Shown: one piece after another, positions 19,468 to 29,235 of the stretch
Layout of the letters: the number at the start of each line of letters is the position of its first letter
How positions within the stretch are numbered: the stretch's first letter is position 1
Assembly: GCA_034522155.1 (NCBI GenBank)
Contig: JAXHLP010000006.1
Span: 372,001-436,000, forward strand
Direction of reading: 5' to 3'
DNA from: Salinilacustrithrix sp034522155
GTDB lineage: Bacteria; Actinomycetota; Acidimicrobiia; Acidimicrobiales; Salinilacustritrichaceae
Length of the DNA: 64,000 nucleotides
The notes under the pieces: generated by a model
What the model was told of the DNA's origin: nothing
The model's database searches: none
What the model saw: only the letters and a program-made list of their open reading frames with translations
Program-made: the position numbers and the translations under genes

Positions 19468-19557
19468 ACGGGGGGTGTTGGGTTCGTGTTGGGTTCGTGT
19501 TGGGTTCTGGTCCCCTTACCGGTCGAGCTGGGTGGCGCGGGACGGGGCCAGAACGGT
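19440..19557. repeat. Direct repeats and a triple 11-bp repeat in an intergenic gap
   Basis: A block of about 33 bases containing GTGGCGCGGGACGGGGCCAG occurs twice (about 19440-19472 and 19525-19557), 85 bases apart and nearly identical. Between the copies the unit TGTTGGGTTCG is repeated at 19476, 19487 and (partial) 19498. The outer copies share their core with the right arm of the terminator hairpin. This looks like a dispersed intergenic element that has duplicated locally. Confidence 0.75.
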
Positions 19558-20071
19558 CAGGTGGTGAGGGCGGCGATCAGGTCGTCGACGGCACCGAGCG
19601 CCAGGGCGCGCATCTCGTCGTCGGTGCGGTCCTGGATGGGGTGGGCGACGAAGACGCGGGCGGCATCGAAGCCGAGGGCGGTGGCCTGGGCAGCGGCGGC
19701 ATCCACGAACTCGGCCGAGGCCACGAACACGCCGGGGATGCCCGCGCCGTTCCAGATCAGCGATGTCGTGCACACTGCACGACGTGCAGGACCCTCAGTC
19801 GGCGAGGGCCTCGATCACCAGGTGGCACTCGGTGGCGATCTCGTGCCGGAGGTCCACCGGTGCCGGTTCGCGTAGGTCGGTTCGCGAAGCGGATCACGTC
19901 CGCGGCACCCCGTTCCCGCAGCTCGGTTTCGAGGGTGTCGAGGAACACGTCGCCCCGCGGCTTGGTGATGTCCAGGAGCCCGACGATCTTGCCCTCGAGC
20001 GAATCCGGGCGTTCGACGCGACGGCGCTCGGCGACCTGTCGCTCGGAGGTGGGATCGAGCAACGTCGTCAT
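19557..20071 (-). CDS. UGSC-family probable selenoprotein (in-frame TGA as selenocysteine)
   Basis: The protein begins MTTLLDPTSERQVAERRRVE with an AGGGAG site six bases from the ATG. After one frame change near 19880 it reads VDLRHEIATECHLVIEALAD, then an in-frame TGA (19797-19795), then GSCTSCSVHDIADLE. This is the UGSC-family signature in which U is selenocysteine. A second frame change near 19746 leads into GIPGVFVASAEFVDAAAAQA and RVFVAHPIQDRTDDEMRALA, ending at 19557. Read through, it is about 170 residues, as expected. A hairpin meeting SECIS rules follows the TGA. The start lies 13 bases after the stop of a thioredoxin-fusion gene, so both form a redox operon. The biochemical role of the family is not established. 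The two frame changes match the indel pattern of the whole region; the TGA does not. Confidence 0.75.
19765..19797 (-). promoter_or_regulatory. Candidate bacterial SECIS element downstream of the UGSC TGA codon
   Basis: On the minus strand the TGA (19797-19795) is followed by 11 bases, then a perfect 7-bp stem GTCGTGC/GCACGAC (19783-19777 and 19771-19765) with the five-base loop AGTGT. The TGA-to-loop distance is 18 bases and the loop has G at its second position. Both satisfy the published bacterial SECIS consensus (loop 3-14 nt, G in the first two loop bases, 16-37 nt from UGA). SelB would bind here to deliver Sec-tRNA. Confidence 0.65.
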
Positions 20072-20084
20072 GAGATCTCCCTGG

Positions 20085-21511
20085 TCACCGGATCGGACCC
20101 TCTTCGCCGTTCACCCAACCACCGACGATGGCCGAGAACAAGCCTGCGCCCCCGCCGGCATGGCAGACGAGGAGCCCACCCTCACGGAACTTCGGGGAGC
20201 TCCATCCCGCCGAAGGCCTCGGGCAGCCCCTCGGCGATGCCGCCCGCTCCGGCAACGAGCTCGTCGCTGTCGAGGGTCAGCAGCTCGGCGAGACGCTCCT
20301 CCAGCCTGGGCCGGTCCCAGCCGTCGTCGGCCAGGACCCGCCCGTGCTCCGGGGAGATGACGAGCATGGCGTCGATCTTGATGCACAGCTTCGGGCGGGC
20401 CACCGAGCGGAGGCAGGCGGCGAAGGTGCGAGCGAGCGACTCGGCGGACCGTGATTTCTGGTCGATGATCGCCTGGGCCGTGGCCGGCGAAGAGCGTGAC
20501 CGCGTCGGTGTCGGGCGCGATGCCCCGGGCCACCGCCAGCGGGCTGAGGGGCGAACCCTCCTCGAGCTCGGGGAAGCACCAGCCGAGCTTGCCCGGGCTG
20601 CCCATGGTGGCCCGGTCGACGCCGCCGGGCAGCCCGCCGCCCACGTTGCGGATCACCAGCTGCAGGGCGCGGCCGATGGTGGCGTTGGCCCGGTTGCCCT
20701 GACCGAGCGCGTCGACGCCGGCGTTCATCCCGAGGCGGTGGCGGATGGGGCCGTTGACCACCAGGACCGGACCGGAGAAGAACGTCGTGGCCAGCAGCCC
20801 GTGCATGTTGAACTCGGGGTGCAGGAGGCCTCGAGGGCGGTGAGCACCACGGCAGGTACTCGGGGAGGCAGCCGGCCATCACGGCGTTGACCGCCACCTT
20901 CTCCACCGTGCACTCCACCAGGTCGGGCGGCACCACGGTCACCACATCGTCCGCGGCGTGGTCGGTGCCCTCGAGCATCCGGGCCACCCTGGCCTCGGTG
21001 GGGGAAACCACGGGGAGCCCGTCGCTCCAACCGCGTCGAACATGGCCTCGAAGGGATCCTCGAGCCTCGGCCAGGTCACCCGGCGGCTGCGCAGGCCCGA
21101 TGCGGAGAACCGGACCCGGAGCTCGTCGAGCCGGGTGGGGTCGACCGACAGTGAGCCGCAGCCGGGACGCCACTCGGGCAGGTCGTCACCGAGGTCGTCG
21201 TCGCCGAAGAGTCCGCGCCACTGCTCCCGATCCCAACCGACGAGCCGTTCGTCTCCCTGCCGGTCCTCGATCCGCAGCAACGTCGGCACCGTCTCGATGT
21301 CCCACAGGTGGCTGACGGTGAGGTCGCGGTCGTCCACGACGGGAAGCCCCGCGGGGAAGCCGGGGTCGTCCTGGGAGTACACGGCCAGCGCAACGCCGCC
21401 GCCGTGGACCCGTTGGAGCACCGGTTCGACCAACGTGCACGTGGGGCAGTCCCGCTTCACGATGGCCACCACGCCATCGGGCAGCGTCGGACGTTCAGCG
21501 GTGGCGGTCAT
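20085..21511 (-). pseudogene. Thioredoxin-domain fusion protein, partner of the UGSC gene, frame-disrupted
   Basis: The 5' part (21511 to about 21030) encodes a thioredoxin-like domain: GVVAIVKRDCPTCTLVEPVL with the redox pair Cys22-Pro-Thr-Cys25, then IETVPTLLRIED with a cis-proline. In other frames follows a large domain with DGLPVVSPTEARVARMLEGT, DLVECTVEKVAVNAVMAGCL and, from 20810, HGLLATTFFSGPVLVVNGPI and LGWCFPELEEGSPLSPLAVA. Further pieces end near 20182, and the likely true stop is at 20085 (GGWVNGEEG-like end). At least four one-base indels are required. An AGGAG site precedes the ATG. Start-to-stop order and the 13-base gap to the UGSC gene indicate one operon. The C-terminal domain probably uses or accompanies the UGSC redox centre, which is an inference. 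Confidence 0.6.
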
Positions 21512-21611
21512 TCAGGCTCCTCTCCCGTGTGACGAGCGTTACACGACCCGCACTCCCGTGGTGGCCTCCGGGTACGCTCCACCGGTCCGTTCGTCCAGGG
21601 GGAGTTCGCGA

Positions 21612-22446
21612 GTGCACGTCACCTTCTACGGGGTCCGTGGCTCCACCCCGTGCCCCACGGAACGGAACCAGCGCTACGGCGGGAACACCTCGTGCGTCGC
21701 GCTCGAGTCCCCGGGCCAGGACCCGATCGTGCTCGATCTCGGAACCGGTCTGCGCCTGTGCGGGGAAGACCTCCCGTGCGACGAGCACGTTCCAGGGCCA
21801 CGCCCTCGTGACACACGTCCACTGGGACCACGTGCAGGGGTTGCCGTTCTTCCTGCCGGTCGCTCCGCCGACGGCGTCGTCGTTCGACGTCTACGGCCCG
21901 CCCACCCCGGACTGCTCGCTGGCCGAGTGCTTCGAGACCTTCGTGTCGCCACCGTTCTTCCCGGTGTCGATCGGTGACCTCCCCGGCCGGGTCACCTTCC
22001 ACGACGCGATCGACACCGAGATCGCCGTCGGGCAGGCCAAGGTCACCATCCGGACCGTGCCCCACACCGGCCTCACCAACGGCTACCGCATCGAGCAGGA
22101 CGGCGTCACCGTCACCTACATCTCCGATCACCAGATGCCGATCGACGGTTCGGGCTTCATCACCGACGACGTCCTGGAGCTGTGCGACGGCGCCGATCTG
22201 TTGATCCACGACGCGCAGTACACGCCCGAGGAGTTCGCGGCGAAGGCGCACTGGGGCCACTGCACGGTCGACTACGCCGTGCACGTCGGTGCCGAGGCCG
22301 GGGTCAAGCGCCTCGCCCTGTTCCACCACGATCCCAGCCACGACGACGCCATGGTCGACTGCCTCGTCGCCGGCGCACGGGCCACGGCTGCGGGTCGCAT
22401 CGACGAGGTCTTCGCCGCCGCCGAGGGGCTCACCGTCGTCCTGTGA
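21612..22446 (+). pseudogene. Metallo-beta-lactamase-fold hydrolase, one frameshift
   Basis: A GTG at 21612, eight bases after GGGGGAG, begins VHVTFYGVRGSTPCPTERNQ, a typical start for the PhnP/RNase Z-like MBL-fold group, followed by RYGGNTSCVALE. One indel near 21790 shifts to the frame carrying the metal motif HVHWDHVQGLPFF. The rest is then intact: FDVYGPPTPD, YISDHQMP, LLIHDAQYTPEEF, HWGHCTVDYAVHV and ALFHHDPSHDD. These are the remaining metal ligands. The enzyme probably cleaves a phosphodiester or similar ester. The corrected length is about 277 residues, normal for the family. Confidence 0.75.
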
Positions 22447-22484
22447 ATCGTCCCAGCGAGGGGCGTTCTGTAGGGTCCGGCGCC

Positions 22485-22962
22485 ATGACCACGATTCGAT
22501 CAGGCCCACTTCCGACAGGTCCTCGGCCACTTCCCGACCGGGGTGACGGTGGTCGCCGGCATGGACGGCGACGAGCCCGTCGGCCTTGCCGTGGGCTCCT
22601 TCTTCTCCATCTCGATCGATCCCGCGCTGGTCGGGTTCTGCGTCGGCAAGAGCTCCAACTCCTGGTCCCGGATGGAGTCGTCCGGGTCGTTCTGCGTGAA
22701 CATCCTCGGCGACGACCAGGAGGACATCTGCCGGGTCTTCGCCACCAGCGGCGACGACAAGTTCGCCTCCATCGGCTGGCGCCCGGCCGAGACCGGCTCG
22801 CCCCTCATCGACGGCGTCCTGGCCTGGATCGACTGCGACGTCGAGGCCGTCCACGACGGGGGTGACCACCACATCGTGATCGGGGCGGTCAGACGGCTCG
22901 ACATCGGCCACGAGGGCGACCCCCTCGTGTTCTTCCGGGGTGGGTACGCCAACCTGGCGTAG
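22485..22962 (+). CDS. Flavin reductase-like FMN-binding protein, frameshift at codon 4
   Basis: The ATG at 22485 is followed after three codons by an apparent extra base. In the corrected frame the protein reads FDQAHFRQVLGHFPTGVTVV, AVGSFFSISIDPALVGFCVG, SGSFCVNILGDDQEDICRVF and a C-terminal LVFFRGGYANL, the flavin-reductase-like split barrel that binds FMN and pairs with oxygenases. From 22543 to the stop the frame is unbroken. Length is about 158 residues. The ABC exporter operon begins four bases after the stop, so it may be the first gene of that unit. Confidence 0.75.
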
Positions 22963-22966
22963 CGAG

Positions 22967-24775
22967 ATGGCCCGAGAGACGGCCGGCGCCGGGCACACGG
23001 AAGGACCCGACACCGAGGGCGGGTGGCGGCTGATCGGCTCGACACTGCGCCCCGCGTGCCTGGGGCGTGGCCGCCGGCGTGCTCGCCGGCCTGGGCTGGT
23101 CCCTGAGCAAGGTGAGCATCGGGTTGCTCATCCGCGAGGCGGTGGACAACGGCATCGAAGCCGACGACACCTCCGCCCTGCTGCGATGGTCGCTGCTCAT
23201 CGGCGCAGTGGGCGTGGTCGCGGGGGCGCTCACCGGTGTCCGGCGCTACCTGGCGTTCCGCGAGGCCCGCCTGGTGGAGAAGCGCCTCCGCGACCGGCTC
23301 TTCGCCCACGTGCAGCGGCTGCACTTCGCCTTCCACGACGAGGTCCAGGCCGGGCAGCTGATTGAGCCGCGGCAACACCGACCTCCAGCAGGCTGCAAGC
23401 GTTCGTCGTGCTGGTGCCGCTGACCATCGCCAACCTGGCCACCGTCGTCGGCGTCACGATCATCCTCGTGTCCGTCGACGCCTGGCTGCGACGGTGTGCG
23501 CCCTGGGGGCACTGCCCCTCATCAACGTGGTGGCCAAGCGGTTCGGCAACCGCCTGTTCCCCTTCGTGATGGGCGTGCGGCCGGGAGGTCGGCGGAGCTC
23601 GCCGCCGTGGTGGAGGAATCGGTGGCAGGCGTCCGGGTGGTCAAGGGCTTGGGCGCGGAATCGGTGGCCAGGGGACCGGCTCCGGGTGGAGGCCGACGAC
23701 GTCTACGGCCGAGTCGATGGGCGCGGCCACGGGCGCCGCGCCGTCTTTCTCCACGCGCTCGAACTGCTCCCCAACATCGGGCTGATCGCCGTCCTGTTCG
23801 TGGGCGGGCACCGGGTCGATCGCCGGTGTCGCTCGCGCTCGGCTCGCTGATCGCGTTCAACTTCTACGTGGTCCTGCTGATCTTCCCGCTCCGGATGCTG
23901 GGGCTCGTGATCGCCAGTGCCCAGCGGGCATCCGCAGCGTCGGCAGGCCGCGCTCGCCGAGATCCTGTCCACCGATCCCGTCATGGTCGACCGGCCGCAC
24001 GCCGGTGCCCTGCCGCCGGGATCGGGGAGGCTCGCTTCGACCACGTCGGCTTCTCCTACGGCGACGATCTCGCCGTGCTCGACGACTTCGACCTCACCAT
24101 CGAGGCGGGGACGTCCGTGGCCCTGGTCGGCGTCACGGGCTGCGGGAAGTCGACCGTCGGCCGCCTCCTGCCCCGGTTCTACGACGTGGACGCCGGCCGC
24201 GTGCTGCTCGACGGCGTCGACGTCCGGGATGTGCGGGTGGCCGACCTGCGCCGCGCCGTCGGACTGGTCTTCGAAGAGACGTTCCTGTTCTCCGACTCCG
24301 TGGCCGCCGACGTCGGCGTTCGCCGACCCCGACGCCTCCCAGGAGGGGATCGAGCGCGCCGCCCGGCTCGCCGGCGCCCACGAGTTCATCAGCGCCCTCG
24401 ATTCCGGCTACGACGCCGCCATCGGCGAGCGGGGCTACTCGCTCTCCGGTGGGCAGCGGCAGCGGATCGCCATCGCACGCGCCATCCTCGCCGATCCCCG
24501 TGTCTTGATCCTCGACGACGCCACCTCGTCGGTCGACCCCACCAAGGAGCACGAGATCCGCGAGGCCCTCGGAGAGGTGATCGGAGGGGCGGACCACGAT
24601 CGTCGTCCTCGCCCACCGGGCGGCCGCCATCGCCCTGGCCGACCGGGTGATCCTCCTCGACGGTGGGCGGGTCGTGGCCGAGGGAACCCACGAGGGTCTG
24701 CTCGACACCGACGCCCGCTACCGCGAGGTCCTCGCCGCTGCCGACCGCCCCGACACCCGGGAGGTCGACGCCTGA
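22967..24775 (+). pseudogene. ABC exporter half-transporter A (degenerate-site NBD), frame-disrupted
   Basis: The gene encodes a type IV ABC exporter half: an N-terminal membrane domain (GVLAGLGWSLSKVSIGLLIR and following) and a nucleotide-binding domain. The NBD has Walker A VGVTGCGKST, Q-loop region RRAVGLVFEETFLFSDSV, signature LSGGQRQRIAIARAIL and Walker B VLILDDATSSVD. Asp replaces the catalytic Glu after Walker B, the hallmark of the degenerate subunit in heterodimeric exporters. Frame changes occur near 23065, 23360, 23485, 23590, 23940, 24020, 24315 and 24590. The stop overlaps the ATG of the second half (TGATG), showing that the two halves form one heterodimeric exporter. Substrate unknown. 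Confidence 0.75.
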
Positions 24776-26578
24776 TGTCGGCCCCAGCCGCGGAGTCCGA
24801 GACCCTCGAGCGGGACGAGGCCGGGAAGGTCCTGCGCCGCACCTGGCAGCGCCTCCGGCCCTACCGCCGGCGTCTCGCGACGGCCATGACGCTGGTGGTG
24901 GCGTTCACGCTGACCAAGCTCGGCGGTCCGTTCCTCGTCAGCATCGGCATCGATGACGGGATCAAGGCGGGTGACGGCGATCTCCTCAACCGCACGGTGA
25001 TCGCCTACATCGTCATCTCGATCCTCGGCTACTTCGCGTTCCGCGCTCAGGTCGTCGCCATCGCCAGCATCGGTGAGGACTTCCTGCGCGACCTGCGCAT
25101 CAAGGTCTTCGACCACATCCAGCGGCTCTCCATGCCGTTCTACGACCGGGAGAAGGCCGGCGTGGTCGTCTCCCGGATGACCTCCGACGTCGATTCGCTC
25201 CAGGAGCCGGTGCAGCAGGGCGTGCTGATGTTCGTCTCCAACGCCCTGCTGCTGGTGATCTCGGTCGTGTGGTTGGGAGCAGTGAGCATCGAGCTACCTG
25301 CTGCTGTGTACTGGTCGCGCTCCCGCCGGTGATCATCGCCAGCCGCCGGTTGCCGCGGGCCTCGGACGTGGCCTGCCTGGACGTCGCACGACGGCATCGG
25401 GTCGACCCTCTCCCAGCTCCAGGAGGGCATCGCCGGCGTGCGCGTCGTGCAGGCCTTTGCCCGGGAGGACGTCGAGTCGAGCCGGTTCGAGCGAGCGCAA
25501 CCGCCACCTCTACGACGCTCACATGCGGTCCGTGAAGGTGTCGGCCTGGTACCTTCCCGGTGATCGAGTTCGCCGGCGTGGGCGCCGCCCGCGCTCGCCG
25601 TGGGCGTCGGCGGTTGGTGGGTGCACCAGGGCGAGCGCGGAGCTCGCCCATCGGCACGGTCACGTTCTTCATCCTGACCCTGTCGAACCTGCTGGAGCCG
25701 GTCCAGCAGCTCAGCCAGCTGTTCAACATGCTGCAGGTCGAGCCGGGGCCGGGGCTCCAGAAGCTCTACGGCCTGCTCGACACCGAGATCGACGTCCCCG
25801 AGAAGCGGGCGCCGTCGACCTGCCGTCGGCGGGCGCGATCGAGGTCGCCGGGCTCGGGTTACCCTCCTACGGCGACGGCACCGAGGTCCTCCGCGGCGTC
25901 GACCTCCGCATCGAACCGGGGGAGCGCATCGCGCTCGTGGGGCCGACCGGCGCCGGCGAGTCGACCCTGGCCAAGCTCATCGCCCAGGGTCTACGACCCC
26001 TCGCACGGCTCGGTCTACGGTCGGCGGGGTCGATCTCCGTGACGCCACCCTCTTCATCGTTGCGACGGTCCATGACCGTGGTGCCCAGGAGGGGTTCTTG
26101 TTCAACGGGCGCCCTGCGCGCGAACGTCCGCCTCGCCCGGCCCGGGGCCACCGACGACGAGGTGGCCGAGGCCATGGCGTCCATGGGCGTCCTCGAACCG
26201 CTTCGCCGACCTGGCCGAGCGGCCTGGGAACCGAGGAGTGCGGGAGCGGGGCAGTCGCTTCTCCGCCGGGGAGAAGCAGCTGATCTCGCTCGCCCGGTGC
26301 CGCCCTCGCCCAGCCCGAGATCCTGGTGCTCGACGAGGCCACGTCGTCGCTCGACCCGGGACGGAGGCCGTCGTGGAGGGGCCATGGAGCGCCTCGCCGC
26401 CGGACGGACCACGATCGTGATCGCTCACCGGCTCGCCGCCGCAGCCCGGGCCGACCGGGTGGCGGTGGTCTGCCGGTGGAGAGCTGGTGGAGGTCGGCAC
26501 CCACGACGAGCTCATGGCGCAGGACAGGCCGCTACGCCGCGCCTGTACGCCACCTGGGCCGGCGGCCAACCGGTCTGA
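24775..26578 (+). pseudogene. ABC exporter half-transporter B, frame-disrupted
   Basis: The 5' half is clean for about 500 bases (MSAPAAESETLERDEAGKVL, then membrane helices and the coupling-helix region RLSMPFYDREKAGVVVSRMT). The frame then breaks repeatedly from about 25300. NBD pieces include GERIALVGPTGAGESTLAKL, a signature of the FSAGEKQLISLAR type, Walker B EILVLDEATSSLDPG with the catalytic Glu, and TTIVIAHRLAAAARADRVAV. The pairing of a degenerate signature here with LSGGQ in half A is the usual arrangement in heterodimers. The Walker A lysine reads Glu (GAGEST), which would abolish ATP binding if real. The stop is two bases before the next ATG. Confidence 0.72.
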
Positions 26579-26580
26579 CC

Positions 26581-27546
26581 ATGCCCCTCGACCCCGACGT
26601 GGCGGCCCAGGTCGCCCATCTCTTCGACGCCACCCTCGCCCAGGTGCTCGCCGGCGAGGTCGAACAGCCCGCCGGCAGCACCCACCGCTGCGCCGCGACG
26701 ACGTCGGCGCCACCGGCGGCGACGGTGCGCCCGGCCCTGGCGGCCCGGTCCGGGTGCGCATCCGCGGGTCCCTCGGCCCATCGGCCCCCACGACCCCGCC
26801 CCCGCGCTGGTCTGGGCCCACGGGGGCGGCTGGCGCTACGGCGACCTCGACGACCTGCCGGAGGCCGACTCCGTGGCCCAGATGGTGGCGGCAAGGCTCC
26901 CGGGGGTGGTCGTGTCGGTCGACTACCCGGCTGGCGCCCGAGCGCAGGTTCCCTGCGCCGCTCGACGACGATCGGCCACGGTCCACGGCTGGGTGGTGCA
27001 CGGCAGGAGCAGGCGCCAGCCGGGATCGATCCCGACCGCGTGGCGCTCGGCGGCCGCGTCCGCCGGCGCCCACCTGGCGCTGGCCGCCGCGTTGGCCCAC
27101 ACCGCCGCCGGGACGCCGCCGGCTGGCCCTGCTGCTCGCCTACCCCGTGGTGGACCCGTCGGCGGCCCGTACCCGTCCGAGCGGCACCCCGACTGCCCGC
27201 CTGCTCTGGCTCGATGCGGAGGCGATCGGCGGGATGTTCGAGGCACTCGTCGGCGACGTGGAGCACCCGCCACCCGGCGCCGTCCCGCTCCGCAGCGACC
27301 CCGCCGGGTTGCCGCCGACCCTGATCACCACCGCCGAGTGTGCACGCGCTCGCTGCAGCGCGCACCGCTTCGCCGAGCTGGCCCGCCGGGCCGGCGTGGA
27401 CGTGACCGTCCACGACGTCGAGGGGTGTCCACGGCTACCTCAACACCGTGGGTGACAGCGCCCTCGCCGATGCGGCGCTGGACCGCCACGTGGCCTGGCT
27501 GCGCAGCGTGGGAATCGGCCGGCCGAATTACTCAGTATCGGCATAG
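26581..27546 (+). pseudogene. Alpha/beta hydrolase, HSL-like esterase, frame-disrupted
   Basis: Starting MPLDPDVAAQVAHLFDATLA two bases after the exporter gene, this gene encodes a hormone-sensitive-lipase-type esterase. Pieces in different frames give ALVWAHGGGWRYGDLDDLPE with the HGGGW oxyanion motif, VVVSVDYRLAPERRFPAPLD, AYPVVDPSAARTRPSGTP and a C-terminal HGYLNTVGDSALADAALD with the catalytic His. The serine-elbow region (about 27040-27080) is in a broken stretch and reads GASAGAH-like across frames. The stop is at 27544. Corrected length is about 320 residues. It is probably the last gene of the exporter operon. Confidence 0.65.
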
Positions 27547-27590
27547 GAGAAATCCCCGCACCCGCCCGACCGTCCTCTTGGAGGAATCCC

Positions 27591-29014
27591 GTGGCAATCA
27601 CCGATCTCGATCTCGGCAAGTACAAGCTCGGCTGGGCCGACGAAGAGGACTACGTCTTCAAGCCGAAGCGTGGCCTGAACGAGGACATCATCCGCGAGAT
27701 GTCGTGGATGAAGGGCGAGCCCGACTGGATGATCGACCTGCGGATGAAGTCCTACCGCCACTTCCAGAAGCGGCCCATGCCCAGCTGGGGCGGCGACATG
27801 GGCGGCATCGACTTCGACGACATCTTCTACTACATCAAGCCCACCGACCATCAGGTCGACGCCTGGGACGAGCTGCCCGATTCGGTCAAGGAGACCTACG
27901 AGAAGCTGGGTATCCCCGAGGCCGAGCGCAAGTACCTCGCCGGCGTCACCGCCCAGTACGAATCCGAGGTCGTCTACCACCGCAACCGCGAGGACCTCGA
28001 GCGAGCAGGGCGTCCTGTTCACCGACATGGACACGGCGGCCTGCGCGAGTACCCCGAGCTGGTGCAAGCAAGTACTTCGGCACGGTCATCCCGCCGAACG
28101 ACAACAAGTTCGCCGCGCTGAACACGCGCGGTCTGGTCCGGTGGCTCGTTCATCTACGTGCCCCCGGGCGTCGAGGTCGAGATGCCGCTGCAGGCCTACT
28201 TCCGCATCAACGCGGAGAACATGGGCCAGTTCGAGCGGACGCTGATCATCGCCGACGAGGGCTCCAAGCGTCCACTACATCGAGGGCTGCACGGCACCGA
28301 TCTACACCACCGACTCGCTGCACTCGCGCGGTGGTCGAGATCATCGGTCGAAGCCCGGCGCCCGGGTCACGCTACACCACCATCCAGAACTGGTCGAACA
28401 ACGTCTACAACCTGGTCACCAAGCGCGCCGCGGCGTCGAAGACGACGCCACATGGAGTGGGTCGACGGCAACATCGGCTCGCAAGCTGACCATGAAGTAC
28501 CCGGCCGTCTGACCTGATGGGCCGAAGGCGCTCGCGGCGAGGTTCTCTCGGTCGCCTTCGCCGGCGAGGGCCAGCACCAGGACGCCGGCGGCCAAGATGG
28601 TCCACGCCGCACCGAACACCACCTCGAAGATCGTCTCCAAGTCGCATCAGCAAGGACGGCGGACGCACCAGCTACCGCGGGCTGGTCGCGGGTCGACCGG
28701 ACGACGCCGACGGCTGCAAGAGCCACGTCCAGTCTGCGACGCGCTGATCCTCGACGAGGAGTCGATCAGCGACACCTATCCCTACATGGAGGTCGGTCCG
28801 CGCGACGCCGACATCGGGCACGAGGCGACGCGTCTGCAAGGTCGCCGACGAGCAGCTCTTCTACCTGCATGAGCCGCGGTCTGACCGAGGAGCAGGCGCG
28901 ATGGCATGATCGTCAACGGCTTCATCGAGCCCTGGTCAACGCAGCTGCCCATGGAGTACGCGGTCGAGCTGAACCGCCTGATCGAGCTCGCAGATGGAAG
29001 GCTCGGTCGGCTGA
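27591..29014 (+). pseudogene. sufB: SufB, Fe-S cluster scaffold subunit, frame-disrupted
   Basis: A GTG at 27591 with GGAGG upstream starts MAITDLDLGKYKLGWADEED. The first 400 bases are clean. Later pieces in alternating frames are unmistakably SufB: KYFGTVIPPNDNKFAALN, SFIYVPPGVEVEMPLQAYFR, GQFERTLIIADEGS, YTTIQNWSNNVYNLVTKRAA, MVHAAPNTTSKIVSKS and ALILDEESISDTYPYMEV. SufB is the scaffold of the SufBCD complex and is normally indispensable where SUF is the only Fe-S system. The frame changes about once per 50-100 bases from 28000 on, which argues strongly for base-call or assembly error. The true end is the TGA at 29012-29014. sufD lies 3 kb away with an acylase gene on the other strand between them. 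Confidence 0.82.
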
Positions 29015-29230
29015 GCGAGCAGCTGCTGAGCGGCGGCGCTCAGCCGCAGGGAGCGGAGCGACCGCAGCAGCTCGGCCAGCCAGCAGAGCGCCAGCGGCGG
29101 CGCTCAGCCGCAGGGAGCGGAGGCGACGGCAGACAGCCGGGCCGCGCGAGCAGAGCGCCAGCGGGCGCTCAGCCGCAGGGAGCGGAGCGACCGCAGAAGC
29201 TCGGCTGAGCGAGCAGAGCGCCGGCGGTCC
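29014..29230. repeat. About three tandem copies of a 64-65-bp GC-rich unit after sufB
   Basis: The core GCGCTCAGCCGCAGGGAGCG begins at 29036, 29100 and 29165, a period of 64 then 65 bases, with the surrounding bases also similar (GAGCGACCGCAG, GAGCAGAGCGCC). Each unit contains short inverted repeats such as GCTGAGC/GCTCAGC that can form hairpins. The array begins at the sufB stop and fills the gap to the convergent acylase gene, so it may end transcription from both sides. It shows no CRISPR-like spacer diversity. Confidence 0.8.
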
Positions 29231-29235
29231 GGGCG

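Noticed and set aside
19440..19557. CRISPR array
   Set aside because: Only two copies of the long repeat, with the space between them itself repetitive; no cas genes.
22968..23060. Separate small gene before the exporter
   Set aside because: The sequence continues in register with the exporter N-terminus once one base is corrected near 23065.
28495..28520. In-frame TGA in sufB as another selenocysteine
   Set aside because: Removing one base turns GTCTGACCTGATG into the SufB sequence PAVYLMGP. No family member has Sec there and no SECIS-like stem follows.
29014..29230. CRISPR array
   Set aside because: Tandem units abut with no unique spacers and no cas genes nearby.
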